27,127 nt of DNA from a virus. This document shows, in pieces, positions 24,455-27,127 of the stretch. The notes beneath the pieces are model-generated. The model ran no database searches and was not told the DNA's origin. It was given only the letters and a program-made list of their open reading frames with translations. The DNA is taken from positions 1-27,127 of the IMG/VR virus record IMGVR_UViG_3300031245_000008; one strand, 5' to 3'. Each line of letters opens with the position of its first letter. Position 1 is the first letter of the stretch. The translations under genes were made by a program, and so were the position numbers.

Positions 24455-25513
24455 TTAAATTTTTGTTATGTTCCCTATTCGACTTTCTAATAATTCAATG
24501 TCAGGTACAGAAAGATAATGTTGCCGTTCAATTGCACTTGTATGTCCTGCCAAGATGTTCCTAACCTCGGTATCAATACCCAGACGACGCCAGTTGTTGA
24601 TAGCGCCTTTTCGTATGACGTGGAAAGTTACACCATCAAATTTTAAATCAGGATACTTATTATTCAAAATTCTGTTTGCTCGTCGCAATTTCTTTGCTAA
24701 AGTTGGTTGATACTTAACAGGAACAGGTTTATAAAAACCCATTCGCTTTAATTCATCAAGAATTTCCGCAACCCTCGGGAATGGTGACAAAGGGAAAATT
24801 CTATCCCTCGACCCTTTACCTTTAACAATAAAATAACGAGGGGTAACATCCTCCCACTGCAAATCAATTAACTCCTGGATGCGAAGACCAGTTAAAAAAT
24901 CAAATTCAATAATTAAACCGATATGAACTTGCCCATCCTCTTCGAAAAACTTTTTATATGCCTCAATATGTTCAGCGGTTACAATTTTAATTTCCTTTTT
25001 CTTTACTACCGGCAACATTGAACTAACGACTGGATTTTTATCCATCCATTCCAATTCAATCGCATATTTAAAAATTCCTTTCAAATCGGAGAGAAGTTTT
25101 TTTAAAGTACTTGGTGATAAATGAAGTTTCTCAATGGCTTTTAATATGTTCATTCTAATTAGTTGAACATCATCAAGCAGAAGGTCCTCATAGAGGAAAT
25201 ACCTATAAATCCGTTTGTATCTCAAAATTGAAGAGCGGCTTAGATGCATTATTTTATCTTTATGAAATTGTTTAATTAAATCTGAAATATACTTGTTCGA
25301 AGGAGCTTTTACTTTAATAACCTCTTCTCTAATTCTTTGGTCCAAGATCTCCATTGCCAGCTTTTTATTCTTTGGGGTCCATACCAACCCAGTAGCTTTG
25401 CGAACGGAATTGACACTGGTGTAAACCAAGCCATTCCTATACCGATAACAATAAGCCTTCTTATAGGTTGGATGAACCCATCTGTCTTCCCGGGGTTTTG
25501 AGTATCGTGGCAC
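24455..25513 (-). CDS. Tyrosine-type site-specific integrase
   Basis: This 352-residue recombinase should integrate and excise the element. The N-terminal part is basic. A SAM-like core-binding domain spans about 72-160 (SDLIKQFHKDKIM, SPSTLKKLLSDLKGIFKYAI). The catalytic domain carries R211 in TGLRIQEL, a lysine in VKGKGSRDRIF (231-233), H298 and R301 in FHVIRKGA, H324 in LAGHTSAI, and the nucleophile Y333 in RQHYLSVP. The full R-K-H-R-H-Y set is therefore intact and the enzyme is probably active. The start is GTG at 25511-25513, with AGAG just upstream. It lies beside the repeat-bearing gap, as expected for an integrase next to its attachment site. Confidence 0.93.
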   Translation of the reverse strand: MPRYSKPREDRWVHPTYKKAYCYRYRNGLVYTSVNSVRKATGLVWTPKNKKLAMEILDQRIREEVIKVKAPSNKYISDLIKQFHKDKIMHLSRSSILRYKRIYRYFLYEDLLLDDVQLIRMNILKAIEKLHLSPSTLKKLLSDLKGIFKYAIELEWMDKNPVVSSMLPVVKKKEIKIVTAEHIEAYKKFFEEDGQVHIGLIIEFDFLTGLRIQELIDLQWEDVTPRYFIVKGKGSRDRIFPLSPFPRVAEILDELKRMGFYKPVPVKYQPTLAKKLRRANRILNNKYPDLKFDGVTFHVIRKGAINNWRRLGIDTEVRNILAGHTSAIERQHYLSVPDIELLESRIGNITKI

Positions 25514-25527
25514 CTCTAATAAGCTAA

Positions 25528-25538
25528 TTGTCCGACAA
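25528..25538. promoter_or_regulatory. Palindromic operator-like site upstream of the integrase
   Basis: TTGTCCGACAA has perfect 5-base arms around a single central base. It lies 15 bases upstream of the integrase start, just downstream of a TATAAT on the minus strand (25549-25554). A matching -35 is poor. The position would let a repressor block integrase transcription. The site is seen directly; the binding protein is unknown. Confidence 0.35.
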
Positions 25539-25574
25539 ATTGATTTTTATTATATAAATTTTCCCCTTATCTTC

Positions 25575-26144
25575 TTAAGGTTTTAAATTAGACATTGGAT
25601 TTGTGTAATAATATACTTTTTCAATATTCTGAATCGAAAAAACAAAGTAATATTCTAACAGATCTTTCCCTTTTAAAATAGGGAAGTAAACTCCAAAGGT
25701 TTTATTATAATAAATCCGTTTGTCCTCTCCTGGAAACAAAGTAAGAACAATCCAATCTTTTAAATATTCACCAAAATATATATTTTCAGCAGGAAGAATG
25801 AAGTCTTTGTATTTTGCAAATGCAGGTATTACGGTAGTGGCTTGTGGTTCAAAGCGATTTACAATTTTAACCGAGGAATGAACAACCCTTTTAGCATATC
25901 CGAACGGATCAATGTATGCTAAATCATCCCAGTTGATTTTCAACGGCGTTCCTGTTTTGTTTTTAATGGTGAAATTGATAAGCTTGTCATCCAACGCATA
26001 AGTAATTTCAATGTTATCATCCGAATATGTAAGATCTTTGGAAACATCAGGGCGTTCCATCCTAAAAGTATACTTATAATAATAAGGATAAGAACAACCA
26101 AACAAAGACAAAATAATAAACGAGAAAAGTAAAACTCTTTTCAT
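25575..26144 (-). CDS. Lipoprotein of unknown function, possible lysogenic-conversion gene
   Basis: This 189-residue protein starts with a lipoprotein signal: basic MKR, a hydrophobic stretch, then lipobox LFGC with the lipidated cysteine at 17 followed by serine. In a Gram-negative cell that favours the outer membrane. The mature part is tyrosine-rich and beta-rich (YYYKYTFRMERPD, NIEITYALDDKLINFTIKNK, YYFVFSIQNIEKVYYYTNP) and may be an immunoglobulin-like sandwich. A GGGAGG site precedes the ATG. It lies among lysogeny genes between the nuclease and integrase, suggesting expression in the prophage state and a change in the host surface. No family was recognised. Confidence 0.7.
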   Translation of the reverse strand: MKRVLLFSFIILSLFGCSYPYYYKYTFRMERPDVSKDLTYSDDNIEITYALDDKLINFTIKNKTGTPLKINWDDLAYIDPFGYAKRVVHSSVKIVNRFEPQATTVIPAFAKYKDFILPAENIYFGEYLKDWIVLTLFPGEDKRIYYNKTFGVYFPILKGKDLLEYYFVFSIQNIEKVYYYTNPMSNLKP

Positions 26145-26174
26145 TTGGACCTCCCATTAAATTATTAGAATAAC

Positions 26175-26639
26175 TTACTTTTTATAATATCTTTTTCTAT
26201 TTATAATCTTAGCACATAATGTTTCCAACGAATCAGCCAAATAATATCCATCGACCCAAACCTTCCGCAACAGCCTGCCATAAACATCAAAATTGTTCTG
26301 GGTATAATCCTTGAACAGTAAAACCTTCTTGTTTTCAATCTTATCTCTTACAAATCTCAAAGCCTGCCAACCTAAATCATATGCTTTATCAATGTCAATC
26401 CCTGCCCCATCAGCTTGCTTTTGCAATCGGTTATTCCTATGAATTTCAAAACAATCAATTCCTACCAACCGTATCTTATATCGCTGCGAATCATAATAAA
26501 ACTCATAAGTATCTCCATCAATAACCCGGGTTATAGTAACCCAACAAGAGTCGTCGTAAACTGGATTTTTTGTCTGAGCTTGCGCTAACCCTAATAGGGT
26601 TATGAAAAACAAAGGCATTAGAAATATTTTTGCTTTCAT
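26175..26639 (-). CDS. Secreted staphylococcal-nuclease-like enzyme (thermonuclease family)
   Basis: This 154-residue protein has a signal peptide (residues 1-21, ending AQA before Q22) and an SNase domain. DGDT is at 41-44, and the catalytic set R57, D62 and E65 in RLVGIDCFE keeps the spacing of the Staphylococcus aureus R35-D40-E43 triad. R122 in YGRLLRKVW corresponds to R87. It is therefore probably an active calcium-dependent nuclease working outside the cytoplasm. I chose the ATG at 26639, one base after the stop of the UmuD-like gene, with AAAGGTGG upstream. A start at 26747 would run through that gene and lacks a signal peptide. It is probably co-transcribed with the UmuD-like gene. 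Confidence 0.85.
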   Translation of the reverse strand: MKAKIFLMPLFFITLLGLAQAQTKNPVYDDSCWVTITRVIDGDTYEFYYDSQRYKIRLVGIDCFEIHRNNRLQKQADGAGIDIDKAYDLGWQALRFVRDKIENKKVLLFKDYTQNNFDVYGRLLRKVWVDGYYLADSLETLCAKIINRKRYYKK

Positions 26640-26640
26640 A

Positions 26641-27120
26641 TCAATTAACCACCTTTGTTTCCATATACTTATCATCAAACACCCCCAACTCCCGATAGTA
26701 ATTAAATGAATGGTCAGTAAGATTACGACACATTCTGACAGCCACACCGATTATACGGAAATTATCGAATGAAGTTATATTTATAATTGGATAGTTTTTG
26801 TTTGCAGACAATAGAGATACTTGCCCATCAAGAACTTGCAAACGTTTGATAAGATAGTTGCCATTGAGATAACAAATCACTATACATCCGTTAATGGGTT
26901 TCCGTTTAAAGTCGCCTATAATCACATCTCCCGGGGCAAGAAGAGGCACCATTGAGTCTCCGCTTACTTCTACAATGAATGGTGACTCAATGTCTGCAAT
27001 AAGTTTTTCAGGAAGGTCAACATACTCCATTCCATCAGCAAAGGGCGTTCCCTCGCCGCATTGGAAATTAGAGATAAATTTGGGAACTCTTATCCAAACC
27101 TTAGGAACTGTGATAACCAT
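26641..27120 (-). CDS. UmuD-like self-cleaving S24 peptidase
   Basis: This 159-residue protein is close in layout to UmuD, the SOS-induced partner of DNA polymerase V. The Cys-Gly cleavage site is at 21-22 in NFQCGEGTPFADG, the nucleophile is S56 in VSGDSMVPLLAPGD, and the general base lysine is K92 in NYLIKRLQ. Spacing matches UmuD (Cys24-Gly25, Ser60, Lys97) within one or two residues. There is no N-terminal DNA-binding domain, so it is not a CI/LexA repressor by itself. An in-frame stop directly before the ATG confirms the start. The C-terminus is about 20 residues longer than in UmuD. No umuC follows; the nuclease gene does. Confidence 0.85.
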   Translation of the reverse strand: MVITVPKVWIRVPKFISNFQCGEGTPFADGMEYVDLPEKLIADIESPFIVEVSGDSMVPLLAPGDVIIGDFKRKPINGCIVICYLNGNYLIKRLQVLDGQVSLLSANKNYPIINITSFDNFRIIGVAVRMCRNLTDHSFNYYRELGVFDDKYMETKVVN

Positions 27121-27127
27121 TTAAACA

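Noticed and set aside
26640-26747. N-terminal extension of the nuclease gene from a start at 26747
   Set aside because: It would overlap the UmuD-like gene by over 100 bases and bury the signal peptide; the ATG at 26639 has a ribosome binding site and a proper signal.
1-27127. tRNA genes, CRISPR arrays or insertion sequences
   Set aside because: No cloverleaf-like sequence, regularly spaced repeat array, transposase or terminal inverted repeats were found by eye.

Overview
The window reads as a large part of a temperate tailed phage, most likely an integrated prophage, from a moderately AT-rich bacterium. Host assignment is weak. The tail-hub, fibre and lipoprotein genes, a candidate TAnnTTTG promoter element near 6418-6425, and DTI-rich membrane proteins recall the Bacteroidota/Chlorobiota side of bacteria. 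However, strong AGGAGG ribosome binding sites precede many genes, which is unusual for typical Bacteroidia. No rRNA, tRNA or host housekeeping gene is present to settle this.

Layout. (1) 2-232 (+) is the C-terminal end of an unrecognised gene, convergent with the head cluster. (2) 234-6260 (-) is a packaging and head operon transcribed leftward: ParB-like/DNA-methyltransferase fusion, small terminase-like protein, large terminase, Mu gp29-like portal, Mu gpF-like head protein and Mu gpG-like virion morphogenesis protein. (3) 6261-6450 is a divergent control region with repeated operator-like sequence. (4) 6451-10269 (+) holds a Mu gpI-like protease/scaffold with a probable internal scaffold start, the major capsid protein, a small SH3-like protein, a DUF2190-like decoration protein and two head-tail connector proteins. 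(5) 10284-12038 (+) is a lysis cassette: a membrane-anchored coiled coil, a putative holin, an exported CHAP-like endolysin and a two-TM spanin-like protein. (6) 12035-14818 (+) holds fibre and appendage proteins. (7) 14854-24228 (+) is the tail: tube, frameshifted assembly chaperone pair, a 1716-residue tape measure, distal tail protein, tail hub and a tip beta-barrel protein. No sheath gene is seen, so the tail is probably long, flexible and non-contractile. (8) 24229-24454 is an intergenic stretch with a 23-bp direct repeat next to the integrase, a candidate attachment region. (9) 24455-27120 (-) is the lysogeny side: tyrosine integrase, lipoprotein, secreted staphylococcal-nuclease-like enzyme and a UmuD-like self-cleaving protein.

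Together these describe a chimera. The head and packaging genes are Mu-like, but the tail is siphovirus-type and integration is by a tyrosine recombinase rather than a transposase. Relative to Mu, the terminase-portal-F-G block is inverted and faces away from the protease-capsid block, with one shared control region between them. The points most worth following are the internal scaffold start, the +1/-2 tail chaperone frameshift, the orphan UmuD-like gene, and the lipoprotein plus secreted nuclease pair, which could alter the lysogen's cell envelope or exclude other phages. That last role is speculative.
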